From Gammaproteobacteria bacterium (GTDB lineage: Bacteria > Pseudomonadota > Gammaproteobacteria > Steroidobacterales > Woeseiaceae): a stretch of DNA of 48,464 nt. The stretch's first letter is position 1. Every line of letters begins with the position of its first letter. The stretch spans positions 1 through 48,464 of the forward strand of contig JAOTYE010000025.1 in the NCBI GenBank assembly GCA_029862045.1, read 5' to 3'. The notes below the pieces were generated by a model that did no database searches, had not been told where the DNA came from, and saw only the letters and a program-made list of their open reading frames with translations. Shown here in pieces: positions 32,375-41,441 of the stretch. Both the position numbers and the translations under genes were made by a program.

Positions 32375-32902
32375 GTCTCCTTCTTCGAGCGTGAACACCA
32401 TTTTATGAGTGCGTGTGCCTAGTTCCGATAGTCTGCGTGCTACGGGGCGGTCTTCAACGGATTTCGAAGGTGGGGAGTAGCCATCAGTGTATTTGGCACT
32501 GGCAAAACTACCGTCCGAATAGAATTCACACACGATGTAATTATGACCAAGATCTGTACTCCAGTTGAACGCCCGATTGGTCATTGAGAGTCGTTTCGCC
32601 GCTGAGTCAGCTAGCAGATCTGAGTTGAGCAAGTCGTTGCTTGTACTGTCAAAGGGTCCAATCACGGTCCGAACGATATGGCTAATTGCTTCGGGGTCAA
32701 AGATTTCTTCAGAGGTGCTCTCCAATACCAGAACAGGGTCGAGATCACACTCATCAGTCAGTGAGTACTCGAGTATCACATGAGCCGACTCTATGCCGAG
32801 GTTTGCGGCGCGATTAATCCAGTCAGATGCTCCTTGTGCGAAAGTCGTGGCGCCAATTATCGCGGAACAAGATACTGCCAGGAAAACTACCGCGAAGCGC
32901 AT
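32369..32902 (-). CDS. Secreted protein of unknown function (cassette gene)
   Basis: A 177-residue protein with a clear signal peptide (MRFAVVFLAVSCSAIIGATTFAQGA). The mature region is acidic, with two cysteines (DECDLDPVL and IVCEFYS) and no recognised motif. The start ATG 32902 is preferred to the GTG 32911 that lies inside the R' box. The stop TGA is inside R'' of site 7, so this gene fills its cassette from box to box. Confidence 0.65.
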   Translation of the reverse strand: MRFAVVFLAVSCSAIIGATTFAQGASDWINRAANLGIESAHVILEYSLTDECDLDPVLVLESTSEEIFDPEAISHIVRTVIGPFDSTSNDLLNSDLLADSAAKRLSMTNRAFNWSTDLGHNYIVCEFYSDGSFASAKYTDGYSPPSKSVEDRPVARRLSELGTRTHKMVFTLEEGDT

Positions 32903-32909
32903 TCGAGAC

Positions 32910-33013
32910 ACCTAACGTCTAAGCTTCAATGCGACCAGTATCTGGCGCGAAGGCTGCCCATTGCAAGCTTTGTGACGGAGACCTGAAGGCATCAATGTAG
33001 CGCATTGTTAGAT
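32910..33013 (-). repeat. attC-like site 8
   Basis: 104 bp. Gene-strand boxes ATCTAAC (R'') and GTTAGGT (R') both fit the attC consensus exactly. R'' is followed by AATGCGCT and R' is preceded by AAGCTTAGAC. This is the best-preserved pair of boxes in the array. The TAA of the HAD gene is inside R''. Confidence 0.9.
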
Positions 33014-33619
33014 ATCATCTAGGACGGCATAGGAGTCCAGCCCATCGAGGGCAGGTCCAACAGCGATAAAGTTCCAACCGAGTTCGTATGAGGCGTCCCG
33101 ATCCCATGGGCCGTCTCCGTAATATGTGATGGACTCAAAAGTAGAGCCCAGGCGCGAAAGCGCGATGCGCATAATCTCAACGCGATCAAAAGCATCGTCG
33201 GAGGTCGCGATTGGGAAATCAAATTCACTTAGACCAGCGGTCTCCAGCTTCAATAGGGCCGACGCGTGCCAACCGCCTGTCGCAATTGCGACTGAATGAT
33301 TGGAAGATCGATCGAGCATCCTAAGGATGTTTCTTGCGCCGGGTATCTCCGGAAAAGGGCCGTTTGCTGAAATGTGCGATCTCAGGGACTCGACGAAATG
33401 GGACTTTATGGCCCAAACGAGCTTTGGATCATCCGAAATGGAATTGTCGGCCAATATTTGAGACAAGATGCCCGAGTCGGAAACGTAGTCGTAGTCGGTA
33501 AGAGAAGGCCGAATCTGCACGTCACCAAGCACGCAACTAACGGCGTCTTTGTAGAGATCATCGTCTACTGACGCGGATCGAAGAAGTGTGCCATCAATGT
33601 CAAAAACAACGGCATGCAC
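33008..33619 (-). CDS. HAD superfamily hydrolase (cassette gene)
   Basis: A 203-residue phosphatase-type HAD protein. Motif I is VFDIDGTLL (Asp7, Asp9). A helical cap (about 20-95) precedes motif II VAIATGGW and motif IV YYGDGPWDRDAS. It resembles phosphoglycolate-phosphatase-like (PGP/Gph) enzymes. The GTG start is seven bases past the R' box of the half-site at 33627, a very short leader. The substrate is unknown. It is the first intact cassette in transcription order. Confidence 0.9.
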   Translation of the reverse strand: MHAVVFDIDGTLLRSASVDDDLYKDAVSCVLGDVQIRPSLTDYDYVSDSGILSQILADNSISDDPKLVWAIKSHFVESLRSHISANGPFPEIPGARNILRMLDRSSNHSVAIATGGWHASALLKLETAGLSEFDFPIATSDDAFDRVEIMRIALSRLGSTFESITYYGDGPWDRDASYELGWNFIAVGPALDGLDSYAVLDDI

Positions 33620-33626
33620 AAGTGAT

Positions 33627-33690
33627 GTCTAACGTCTAAGTTTTGATGCGATCAGCTTACGGCGCAGTCGACGTCGCTGCAACAACACTA
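33627..33690 (-). repeat. Half attC site at the leading edge of the array
   Basis: On the gene strand the R' half (CGCCGTAAGCTGATCGCATC ... AGACGTTAGAC) matches the other sites, but the R'' half is missing. In its place is the 3' end of the moeA-coupled membrane-protein gene. This marks the junction between array and chromosome. Confidence 0.7.
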
Positions 33691-33704
33691 TTTGAAGTGA
33701 CCTG

Positions 33705-33983
33705 CTAGCGGCGCCGAAATCGCAGGCCGCCGAAGACGCAGTACAGTATGAACGCGTTCAGTAGGGTGCAACCAAGGGCGATCCACAGGCCGAGCCACTC
33801 GCTCGGAATCAGCGATATCCAGGGCATCAGGAAGGGAAGAAGTATTATTCCGGATTCGCCAGAGTCTGCCGGGTTCTTCGATGCCACGAAGAAAATCCAG
33901 GCGAATATGGCGGTGGCGACCGCAAGAAAAAGTCCGGCTGCAATCGCACCGCCTCGTGACAACTTGAAGGTGGGTCTGATCAC
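33705..33983 (-). CDS. Small membrane protein coupled to moeA
   Basis: A 92-residue protein with helices at about 13-33 (AIAAGLFLAVATAIFAWIFFV), 46-60 and 65-85, and a basic end (GGLRFRRR). The GTG start overlaps the moeA TGA by 4 nt (GTGA), so it is translationally coupled. I recognise no family. It is the last gene of the pur-moeA transcription unit before the cassette array. Confidence 0.7.
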   Translation of the reverse strand: MIRPTFKLSRGGAIAAGLFLAVATAIFAWIFFVASKNPADSGESGIILLPFLMPWISLIPSEWLGLWIALGCTLLNAFILYCVFGGLRFRRR

Positions 33984-35176
33984 CAGCGTAGCAGGCGCGC
34001 GGTCGTGCCGGCCCGGAACTCGGATTCCTGAAGTGGCAATTCTATGCAACCGTCGGTGCCGGACAGGGACGCGAAGTCGCCTGATGTGTTCGTGTGCACC
34101 GGCATGGCCAGCATCTGGCCACCAACGTTCGATATCAGCCTGACAGGCAGGAAACAGGTCAACTTCGGTTTGAACGTCACATCCTGTGCCAGGCTCGCAA
34201 ACTCTGGCGCCGCTTCGCGCAATCCCGATGCCGCGTCGAGCGCCGAGACAACGTAGTGTCGGCAACACACGAGTGTCGAAACCGGGTTGCCGGGCAAGGC
34301 GAACACAGCCTGTTGCGTCGGGCCAATACCAAACCACATCGGTTTGCCGGGTCGCTGGCTGACCTTGTGAAACACGACCTCGACGCCAAGCCCTTCCAGT
34401 ACCTCTGGCAGGTAGTCGGCTTTGCCCATCGAGACACCACCGCTCAATACGAGCACGTCCGCTTCTTCAAGATGCCGCGCAATGCGTTCTTTCAACAGCT
34501 CCGGTTCGTCGCGAATATGGTCGTGCACGCAATTCGCGTATCCGTGTTTTCCGAGCATTGCGATGACTGCCGGGCCGTTGGACATACGAATCTGATGCTT
34601 CTCGATCGGCTCACCCGCCGGCACCAGTTCATTGCCGGTCGAGATAACGCGTATGACCAGCGACCTGGCCACCTCTACTGTGGTTAGCCCACAGGATGTA
34701 ATGACGGCGATGTCCATCGGCGAGATGCGTGTGCCGGGCGTGAGCAGCTCGGCGTCCTTCGCATGGTCCGATGCCTGTGGGTGGATGAACTGCCGTTCTT
34801 TGGCCGCGTAGTCGGCCTGGATCTCCGCGCTGCCATTACTTACGCTAATGCGTTCAACCGGCACGATGCAGTCTGCACCTTGCGGCAGCGATGCGCCGGT
34901 CATGATCTCGACGCAACTACCGGGTCGCAACGATTGCTGTTCGTCCCCTGCGTGTTGCGTCGTCTGGATCGGAAATTCTCGCGTGCCAGCGTCGAAGTCA
35001 CTGAACGCTATCGCAATACCGTCCATCATCACGCGATCGAACGGTGGCTGGTCGCGTTCGGCCCTGACGGTTTGGCGCAGGATTCGTCCGGTTGCTGCAT
35101 GGACCGGAACAACCTCGGTATCGAAAGCCGGCATGGCGCCGAGAATTGCGTCACGAGCTTCGGCCGTGGTCAGCAC
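33980..35176 (-). CDS. moeA: Molybdopterin molybdenumtransferase MoeA
   Basis: Inserts molybdate into adenylylated molybdopterin. The 398-residue length is normal. Visible blocks are PPFDRVMMDGIA (with V for S), GSCVEIMTGASLPQGAD, VISTGNELVPAGEPI ... VLVLSGGVSMGKADYLPEVLEGLG and FALPGNPVSTLV, all MoeA/gephyrin E-domain signatures. The start is placed at GTG 35176, eight bases after the purD stop, with AGGA inside the purD end; the open frame further upstream overlaps purD and is not coding. Its place at the end of a purine operon fits a GTP-derived cofactor. Confidence 0.93.
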   Translation of the reverse strand: MLTTAEARDAILGAMPAFDTEVVPVHAATGRILRQTVRAERDQPPFDRVMMDGIAIAFSDFDAGTREFPIQTTQHAGDEQQSLRPGSCVEIMTGASLPQGADCIVPVERISVSNGSAEIQADYAAKERQFIHPQASDHAKDAELLTPGTRISPMDIAVITSCGLTTVEVARSLVIRVISTGNELVPAGEPIEKHQIRMSNGPAVIAMLGKHGYANCVHDHIRDEPELLKERIARHLEEADVLVLSGGVSMGKADYLPEVLEGLGVEVVFHKVSQRPGKPMWFGIGPTQQAVFALPGNPVSTLVCCRHYVVSALDAASGLREAAPEFASLAQDVTFKPKLTCFLPVRLISNVGGQMLAMPVHTNTSGDFASLSGTDGCIELPLQESEFRAGTTARLLRW

Positions 35177-35183
35177 GGCAGAG

Positions 35184-36470
35184 CTACGTCCTTTCCCGTG
35201 CAATGGCGCGATGGCCGATGTCACGGCGGAAATAAGCGTCTTCCCAGTTGACCTGGTCGACGGCGCGGTAGGATTGCGCGGCGGCCTCTGCGACCGTGTT
35301 GCCAAGCCCGACAACGCACAATACGCGGCCGCCGCTTGTAACAACGCCATCGTTTTCTCTCGCGGTGCCGGCATGAAAGATTTTTTGTGTGTCGCTGTCG
35401 GCATCGGCGAGTCCCGAAATCGCTTTGCCTTTGGCATAGCTCTCGGGATAACCGCCGGCCGCCATGACGACGCCCAGAGATGCCCGTGTATCCCACTCCG
35501 CGTGTTGATCACCAAGCGTGCCGTCGAGCGTCGCGTTGCAGATCGCAACAAGATCGGATTTGAGCCGCGCCATGATCGGCTGCGTCTCGGGGTCGCCCAT
35601 ACGGCAGTTGAACTCGATCACCTTCGGCGTGCCGTCCGCCATAACCATCAGGCCCGCATAGAGAAAGCCCAGATAGTCGTTGCCGTCTTCCCTCATGCCC
35701 GCGAGTGTCGGGCGAATCACGAGATCCATGATCTTGCGTTCAATGTCTGGTGTCACGACCGGCGCCGGTGAATAAGCGCCCATGCCGCCCGTGTTCGGGC
35801 CGATATCCCCCTCATCACGTGCCTTGTGATCCTGCGAGGTCGCCATCGGCAGAATGCGGGTGCCATCCGTAATAACGATGAAGCTCGCCTCCTCGCCGTC
35901 GAGAAATTCTTCGACGACGATGCGGGCGCCGGCCTCGCCAAAACGTCCGCCGGAAAGCATGTCAGTCGCGGCGGCTGCGGCTTCTTCCAGCGTCATTGCG
36001 ACGATCACACCTTTGCCGGCTGCAAGGCCATCGGCCTTGATGACGATCGGTGCGCCTTGCTCATGAATATACTCGAGTGCGGGCTCGAGCTCCGTGAAGT
36101 TCTGGTACGCGGCTGTTGGAATGTTGTGTCGGGCAAGAAAGTCTTTGGTAAACGCCTTCGAGCCTTCGAGTTGTGCGGCCGCCGCGCTCGGCCCGAAGCA
36201 GGGCAGCGCGAGTTCGTTGAAGCGGTCGACAATGCCCGCGACAAGAGGCGCCTCCGGGCCGACAATGGTCAGGCCGATGTTCCCGGATTTTGCCAGGGCA
36301 GCGAGCGCTTTGATGTCGTCTGCGGAAATGGGGACATTCCGGATTTTGGGTTCAAGGGCCGTGCCGGCATTGCCTGGCGCGACGAGCACTTCTTCAACGT
36401 CAGGTGATTGGGCGCACTTCCAGGCCAGTGCGTGTTCGCGTCCGCCGCTGCCAATGACCAGGACTTTCAT
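35184..36470 (-). CDS. purD: Phosphoribosylamine--glycine ligase PurD
   Basis: Second step of purine synthesis: phosphoribosylamine plus glycine plus ATP gives GAR. It is a 428-residue ATP-grasp enzyme. The N-terminus MKVLVIGSGGREHALAWK is the PurD signature, and the ATP-grasp core includes VIKADGLAAGKGVIVA, QDHKARDEGDIGPNTGGMGAYSPAP and EFNCRMGDPETQ. It follows purH by 14 bases and precedes moeA. Confidence 0.98.
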   Translation of the reverse strand: MKVLVIGSGGREHALAWKCAQSPDVEEVLVAPGNAGTALEPKIRNVPISADDIKALAALAKSGNIGLTIVGPEAPLVAGIVDRFNELALPCFGPSAAAAQLEGSKAFTKDFLARHNIPTAAYQNFTELEPALEYIHEQGAPIVIKADGLAAGKGVIVAMTLEEAAAAATDMLSGGRFGEAGARIVVEEFLDGEEASFIVITDGTRILPMATSQDHKARDEGDIGPNTGGMGAYSPAPVVTPDIERKIMDLVIRPTLAGMREDGNDYLGFLYAGLMVMADGTPKVIEFNCRMGDPETQPIMARLKSDLVAICNATLDGTLGDQHAEWDTRASLGVVMAAGGYPESYAKGKAISGLADADSDTQKIFHAGTARENDGVVTSGGRVLCVVGLGNTVAEAAAQSYRAVDQVNWEDAYFRRDIGHRAIARERT

Positions 36471-36484
36471 GTGCCTAAACTACC

Positions 36485-38032
36485 CTAATGGCGGAAATGT
36501 CGCATGCCCGTAAATACCATGGCCAGGCCATGCTCGTTCGCAGCCTGGATGACCTCGTCGTCGCGCATCGAGCCACCGGGCTGAATTATCGCGGCAATAC
36601 CGGTCTCGGCGGCCGCGTCGATACCGTCACGGAACGGGAAGAACGCATCGGAGGCCATGACCGAGCCTTTGACATCCAGCCCTTCGTCGGCAGCCTTGAT
36701 GGCTGCGATCCTGGTGCTATAGACGCGGCTCATCTGTCCGGCGCCAACACCGATTGTCATATTGTCCTTGCAGAAGATGATCGCGTTTGATTTCACATAC
36801 TTAACGACAGTCCAGGCAAACAACATGTCCTCGATTTGCTCAGGCGTGGGTGCCTTGTCCGTGACGACCTTGAGGTCCTCGGCCGTGATTTTGCCAAGGT
36901 CGCTTCCCTGTACGAGCAGGCCACCGGAAACCTTCTTGAAATCGAAGTCACCGGAGGAGTATTCCCAATCGCCGGTTCTGAGCACACGTACGTTCTTCTT
37001 TTCGGTCAGCAGCGCTGCCGCGTCGTCATCGATGCTCGGTGCCACGATGACTTCGACAAACTGGCGATCGATGATTGATTTTGCCGTGGTCGCATCCAAC
37101 GGCTGGTTGAAAGCGATGATCCCGCCGAAAGCCGAGGTCGGATCCGTCTTGAACGCTTTCTCGTAGGCTTCGAGAATATCTCCGGCCACCGCAACGCCGC
37201 AGGGGTTCGCGTGCTTGACGATGACGCAGGCCGGAGCAGCAAACTGCCTGACGCACTCGAGCGCTGCGTCGCTGTCGGCAATGTTGTTGTACGACAATGC
37301 CTTACCCTGCAGTTGCTCCGCGGTCGCCAGTGAGCCTTGCGGTGCTTGCTGGTCGATGTAAAACGCGGCATTTTGGTGCGGGTTCTCGCCGTAGCGCATT
37401 CTCTCGACGAGGCCCCCCGAGTAAAGGATGCGATCGCCTAAGGGATCGTCGCCCAGGGATCCCGACAGGTATTTCGTAATCGCTGTGTCGTAACTTGCTG
37501 TATGTGAATAAGCTTTTGCGGCAAGGCGACGTCGAAACTCGAGCGATAACTCGTTTTTCTGCAGTGACTCGAGCACGCTGTCGTAGTCGTCAGGGTCGAC
37601 AACGACGGCGACCCCATCGTGATTCTTCGAAGCCGCCCGAATCATCGCCGGACCGCCGATGTCGATATTTTCGATCGCATCGTCGATCGTTGCGTCTTCG
37701 CGCGCGATCGTCTGTTCAAACGGGTAGAGATTAACGGCGAGCAGGTCGATTGGCTCGATGCCGTGCTCTTCCATCACGCCTTCGTCCGTGCCGCGACGTC
37801 CGAGCAAGCCACCGTGGATCTTGGGGTGCAGCGTCTTTACGCGGCCATCCATTATTTCAGGGAAGCCGGTTTTCTCGGCAACTTCGATGACGTCAATACC
37901 GGCCTCACGCAGCGCGCGGCAGGTACCGCCTGTTGAGAGAATTTCCACGCCGATTTCACGCAGAGCGGAAACAAAGGGGATCAAACCGCGCTTATCGGAC
38001 ACGCTAATAAGCGCTCGTCGCACCGTTAACAT
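36485..38032 (-). CDS. purH: Bifunctional AICAR formyltransferase / IMP cyclohydrolase PurH
   Basis: Last two steps of IMP synthesis. 515 residues from ATG 38032 (a TTG one codon upstream is not needed). The N-terminal MGS-like IMP cyclohydrolase domain has [19 protein letters not shown] and [15 protein letters not shown]. The C-terminal AICARFT domain has [17 protein letters not shown] and the final [10 protein letters not shown]...GMRHFRH. It lies between fis and purD. Confidence 0.98.
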   Translation of the reverse strand: MLTVRRALISVSDKRGLIPFVSALREIGVEILSTGGTCRALREAGIDVIEVAEKTGFPEIMDGRVKTLHPKIHGGLLGRRGTDEGVMEEHGIEPIDLLAVNLYPFEQTIAREDATIDDAIENIDIGGPAMIRAASKNHDGVAVVVDPDDYDSVLESLQKNELSLEFRRRLAAKAYSHTASYDTAITKYLSGSLGDDPLGDRILYSGGLVERMRYGENPHQNAAFYIDQQAPQGSLATAEQLQGKALSYNNIADSDAALECVRQFAAPACVIVKHANPCGVAVAGDILEAYEKAFKTDPTSAFGGIIAFNQPLDATTAKSIIDRQFVEVIVAPSIDDDAAALLTEKKNVRVLRTGDWEYSSGDFDFKKVSGGLLVQGSDLGKITAEDLKVVTDKAPTPEQIEDMLFAWTVVKYVKSNAIIFCKDNMTIGVGAGQMSRVYSTRIAAIKAADEGLDVKGSVMASDAFFPFRDGIDAAAETGIAAIIQPGGSMRDDEVIQAANEHGLAMVFTGMRHFRH

Positions 38033-38070
38033 CAATTCACCTGGAGTAAATGCTTGGAATAGAAGGGTAT

Positions 38071-38352
38071 TTAGTGAATCAGAGAATAAGACCTGAGTTT
38101 CTTGCGCAGCGTGCCGCGATTGATGCCGAGAATACCGGCTGCCTGACTCTGATTACCGTCTGTGAAGTCCATGACGGCTTTGAATAGCGGTCGTTCCACT
38201 TCGCCCATGACGAGATCGTAGAGATCGCCGGGGCGATCGCCATTAAGGCTTTCAAAATACTGGTCCAGTGCGTCTTCGGTGTGCTTGTGCAGTGGTTTGC
38301 TGCTCTTGGAGACTTTGAGTGAGGCGTTCTTCTTGTTTTTCTTTTGGGCCAC
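38071..38352 (-). CDS. fis: DNA-binding protein Fis
   Basis: Nucleoid-associated regulator of 93 residues. The C-terminal helix-turn-helix [24 protein letters not shown] is near-identical to known Fis proteins, preceded by the dimer helices ([13 protein letters not shown]). The N-terminus is lysine-rich. GTG start. The dusB-fis order is conserved across gammaproteobacteria; here fis continues into purH. Confidence 0.96.
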   Translation of the reverse strand: MAQKKNKKNASLKVSKSSKPLHKHTEDALDQYFESLNGDRPGDLYDLVMGEVERPLFKAVMDFTDGNQSQAAGILGINRGTLRKKLRSYSLIH

Positions 38353-38373
38353 GTTGGTAAAATCCTGTTGTGA

Positions 38374-39360
38374 CTACGCTGCTCGCGAAATATCTCCCTC
38401 ATGCCGGTCGAAGTATTCCTGCGTCAGTCTGATTTGTTCTGCTGCACTGTCGACGCGCACGATCTGGTAACGAAAAGCATCAGCATTTGATAAATGCTTG
38501 CAATACCAGGTCAGATGCTTTCGAGCCACCCGAATACCGGTCAAGTCCCCATAGAACCGGTGCATGTCTTTCAGGTGGCCGATGATGATATCACGCAATT
38601 CATATTTTCCTAGCGGGGAAAATACGGAGTCGTTTTGCATGCAGTTCATAAGTTCTTGAAAAACCCACGGCCGACCCTGCGCACCGCGACCGATCATCAA
38701 GCCGTCAGCATTAGTTAGGCGAAATACTTCAAGCGACTTCTCCGATGTCGTGATATCGCCATTTGCAATCACGGGAATTGAAATAGCGTCCTTGATTTGC
38801 GCAATTGTTTCGTATTCCGCGTGACCTTTATAGCGGCATGCGCGTGTTCGGCCATGAATAGCGAGCGCCTGGATGCCACTTTCCTCAGCAATTTTGGCGA
38901 TCGAGATGCCATTACGGTGTTCCCGATCCCACCCGGTGCGTATTTTCAGCGTGACCGGGACGTCGACGGCAGAAACGACGGTGCTGAGGATCTCTTCGAC
39001 GAGCTTCTCGTTTCTCAACAGCGCCGAGCCGGCCAGTTTCTTGCAGACCTTTTTCGCCGGGCAGCCCATGTTGATGTCAATGATCTGGGCGCCGCGCTCA
39101 ACACAGGCTCTGGCTGCGACGGCGAGCTGTTCTGGGTCGGATCCCGCGATTTGCACCGCGATGGGCGCCGCATCCAGGTCGAGATCAAGCCGCCGCCGCG
39201 ACTTGGGCGTCTGCCACAGACGGATATCGGCTGTCGTCATCTCCGAGGTGGTCATGCCAGCGCCAAATCGACGGCACAAACGACGAAACGGCGCGTCGGT
39301 GACGCCAGCCATCGGCGCGAGCACGAACGGGCTCGCGAGTTCATATGGACCGATCTTCAC
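38374..39360 (-). CDS. dusB: tRNA-dihydrouridine synthase DusB
   Basis: FMN- and NADPH-dependent reduction of uridines in the tRNA D loop. 328 residues. Signatures are PFVLAPMAGVTDAPFRRLC, INMGCPAKKV (catalytic Cys in the CP), TLKIRTGWD and GLMIGRGAQGRPWVF. The GTG start overlaps the DUF3426 gene stop (GTGA). It forms the conserved dusB-fis pair. Confidence 0.97.
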   Translation of the reverse strand: MKIGPYELASPFVLAPMAGVTDAPFRRLCRRFGAGMTTSEMTTADIRLWQTPKSRRRLDLDLDAAPIAVQIAGSDPEQLAVAARACVERGAQIIDINMGCPAKKVCKKLAGSALLRNEKLVEEILSTVVSAVDVPVTLKIRTGWDREHRNGISIAKIAEESGIQALAIHGRTRACRYKGHAEYETIAQIKDAISIPVIANGDITTSEKSLEVFRLTNADGLMIGRGAQGRPWVFQELMNCMQNDSVFSPLGKYELRDIIIGHLKDMHRFYGDLTGIRVARKHLTWYCKHLSNADAFRYQIVRVDSAAEQIRLTQEYFDRHEGDISRAA

Positions 39361-41438
39361 TTGAAGTCTTCGATAGCGCAGCGCAGCTGTCCGTTTGCGA
39401 GCCGATAACAGACGTTGAGTTTGAATCCGGTCGCCTCGGCAGCGGGCGACGCAATCGAGATCACGGCATTAAACGTATTGCCTGGCGGCACGGCATTGCG
39501 CGGATCCGCGTTTTCGGCGAGGTACTCACCGGGTTCGAGTACGCGGCTGCCGATAATCTCCTCGAAGCGGTCGGTGAGCGATAGATGGACCAGGGGGTAG
39601 GGCAACGCCTTGTCTGACTCGTTACCGACTCGGGAATAGATCGTGAGCAGTTTGTCATTCTCGTCCGTGCTGCCCTTGGTCGCTTCAAACCGCCAGCCGG
39701 AAATATCCCACCTTGGCGTCAGCGGCTTGCCGAGCATGCGATAAAGAGGCCCAACGGCTTGATTGAATACCGGCATAGTCGCCAGCGCCTCGCGCGACTG
39801 ATGCATCATTTGCACCGCGAGCAGAATCAGCAATACGATGATCCCGCCGATCGTTCTCCAACTTGGTGGGTCAGTCCAGCGGCGGTCACCGCGCGTCTCG
39901 TAGCTCGAGGTCTTTTTCAGCGGAAACGAAAAGCCCGGATCATCGAATCGTCGCGATTTTGCTGCTTTGTCGTCGTCGGCGTGAACGACATCACCTTCCA
40001 TGATGATCGTTTCGAACAACGGCAGTTTCCTGGGCTTTTTGGGGGCCTTGAAAGCGTCGAATTCTTTTTCGACTTTCTTGCTGGGCTGTAGTTGGACAAT
40101 CGTCGATGCGAACCCGTCCTCGTCCTCAACTGCGATGTTGAAGAGTTCCTTGTCGATCATCATGTTGATCGTCCTTTCCTCTTCGGACATTTCCGGGACC
40201 ATGTGCCCGTCGCTCGCATCCTCGATGTCGGGTTCTTCCTCAACCCTGGGTTCGTCGTCGAGCCCGGCAGCGATCGTCTCGATCGCTTTCTCAACTTTGT
40301 CATCGAAAACTGACGCGATGTCATCGACGTCATCTTCGCGCTCGACTTCGTCCACGGGCTCGATTTTCTCATCGAGCTCAAGTTCGATTTCTTCCTCTTC
40401 CGCCTCGTCTTGTTCCTCAGACAGGCCCTTTTCTTCCAGTTCCTCCAATTCGAGTTCGTCTGCGGCTATTTCCTTGGGCTGTGCGGCTGCTTCGGTTTCG
40501 AACGCGGCGGCGATCAAGTCCTCATCGATCGTCGTCTCACGGTCCTCGTCGTCTGTTGCAGCTTCGTCGGCCTCGTCGTCGACCTGATCCTTGTCGACAG
40601 CTCTATGGATGCCACTGAGGTCAATGCCCATCGCTTCAGCCTGAATCGCGAATTGTGTATCCATGTCGAGAGGTTGGTCGCGCGCGACCTCCTCAACCTG
40701 AGCCGGCTCCTCTGCTGCGGCAACCAACTCTTCGGGCGGCTCTTCGGGCTGTTCTTCATCTTCGACTACTGCAGCTTCGTCGAGGTCGCCGAGCAGGTCT
40801 TGCCATTCATCCGGATCACCGAAAGCGAGATCGACTTGTGATTCGGCAGGGTCCCGTGCTAATTCAGGTTCCCTGGCGGGCGTGGGCTCGGCAGGCGCGG
40901 GAGGCTTGTTTTCGAAGTCAAAATCGTCAGGAAGTGGCGTATTGTCATCGAAGCGCATCTCTTCGACGGACTCCGGCGCCTCAGCATCGTTGGGTGATTC
41001 AGTGATCTCTTCGTCGACCGGCGCAAACGACTTTTCGAGCAATTCATCAGCTTGAGCCGCTTCCTCAGGGGACACCTCGGTTTCGATCACATCGTCATCA
41101 TCGAGGACGCGCCACTCGACACCGGTATCCTCGATACGAATATCCGATCCGGCGAGTTGATCGAGTGTTTTCAATAGCGCCGCACTTTTTTCGGCAGAAA
41201 TACTCTTCGGCGCGGTGCCGGCTTCGGGCTCGTCGGGTACGTCGGCCGTTAGTTCGGGCATTTTCCGTTCTGACGCCGGCTCGGATTGCACCGGTGCCGC
41301 CGGTTCTTTCTCAGACAGATGCGCGAGCGCATTGAACGCAACGCCACAGCCACCGCATCGCACTTGGCCTGTTGCTTGTTTCAAAACCTCCGCTGTGACG
41401 CGAAAAGCTACGCCGCATTCAGGGCACTGGGTGTACAT
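39357..41438 (-). CDS. Zinc-ribbon / DUF3426 membrane protein with long acidic linker
   Basis: A 693-residue protein. The N-terminal MJ0042-type zinc ribbon (CPEC at 5-8, CGGC at 28-31) is followed by a very long Glu/Asp-rich low-complexity segment (about residues 60-450). After it come a membrane helix (TIGGIIVLLILLAVQM, about 530) and a C-terminal DUF3426 domain (WDISGWRF...LTDRFEEIIGSRVLEPGEYL). Family members at this locus in other gammaproteobacteria are usually 250-450 residues, so the acidic linker is unusually expanded. Function unknown. It lies three bases after prmA and overlaps dusB. Confidence 0.9.
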   Translation of the reverse strand: MYTQCPECGVAFRVTAEVLKQATGQVRCGGCGVAFNALAHLSEKEPAAPVQSEPASERKMPELTADVPDEPEAGTAPKSISAEKSAALLKTLDQLAGSDIRIEDTGVEWRVLDDDDVIETEVSPEEAAQADELLEKSFAPVDEEITESPNDAEAPESVEEMRFDDNTPLPDDFDFENKPPAPAEPTPAREPELARDPAESQVDLAFGDPDEWQDLLGDLDEAAVVEDEEQPEEPPEELVAAAEEPAQVEEVARDQPLDMDTQFAIQAEAMGIDLSGIHRAVDKDQVDDEADEAATDDEDRETTIDEDLIAAAFETEAAAQPKEIAADELELEELEEKGLSEEQDEAEEEEIELELDEKIEPVDEVEREDDVDDIASVFDDKVEKAIETIAAGLDDEPRVEEEPDIEDASDGHMVPEMSEEERTINMMIDKELFNIAVEDEDGFASTIVQLQPSKKVEKEFDAFKAPKKPRKLPLFETIIMEGDVVHADDDKAAKSRRFDDPGFSFPLKKTSSYETRGDRRWTDPPSWRTIGGIIVLLILLAVQMMHQSREALATMPVFNQAVGPLYRMLGKPLTPRWDISGWRFEATKGSTDENDKLLTIYSRVGNESDKALPYPLVHLSLTDRFEEIIGSRVLEPGEYLAENADPRNAVPPGNTFNAVISIASPAAEATGFKLNVCYRLANGQLRCAIEDFK

Positions 41439-41441
41439 CGC

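Larger units (their letters stand above)
26393..33705 (-). mobile_element. Integron gene-cassette array without integrase (CALIN-type)
   Basis: Thirteen to fourteen small unrelated genes are all on the minus strand. Eight imperfect inverted repeats of 103-104 bp lie at gene 3' ends and begin and end with complementary 7-mers related to the attC consensus RYYYAAC ... GTTRRRY, with internal complementary arms. Read with the genes, each site begins with R'' (usually GCCTGAC or a close variant) followed in most copies by AATGC, and ends with R' (usually GTTAGGC). Gene-then-site order is that of integron cassettes. The sites are very alike, as in sedentary chromosomal integrons. No integrase gene or attI is visible. 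The trailing edge abuts a CDF-type gene and the leading edge the moeA operon. Confidence 0.85.

Noticed and set aside
33705..36470. Search for an integron integrase or attI beyond the leading edge
   Set aside because: Only moeA, purD and a small membrane protein are there; no tyrosine recombinase motifs on either strand.
40000..40587. A serine-rich plus-strand open frame of 195 codons
   Set aside because: It is the antisense of the Glu/Asp-rich linker of the DUF3426 gene, whose GAA/GAC codons read as Ser codons on the other strand.
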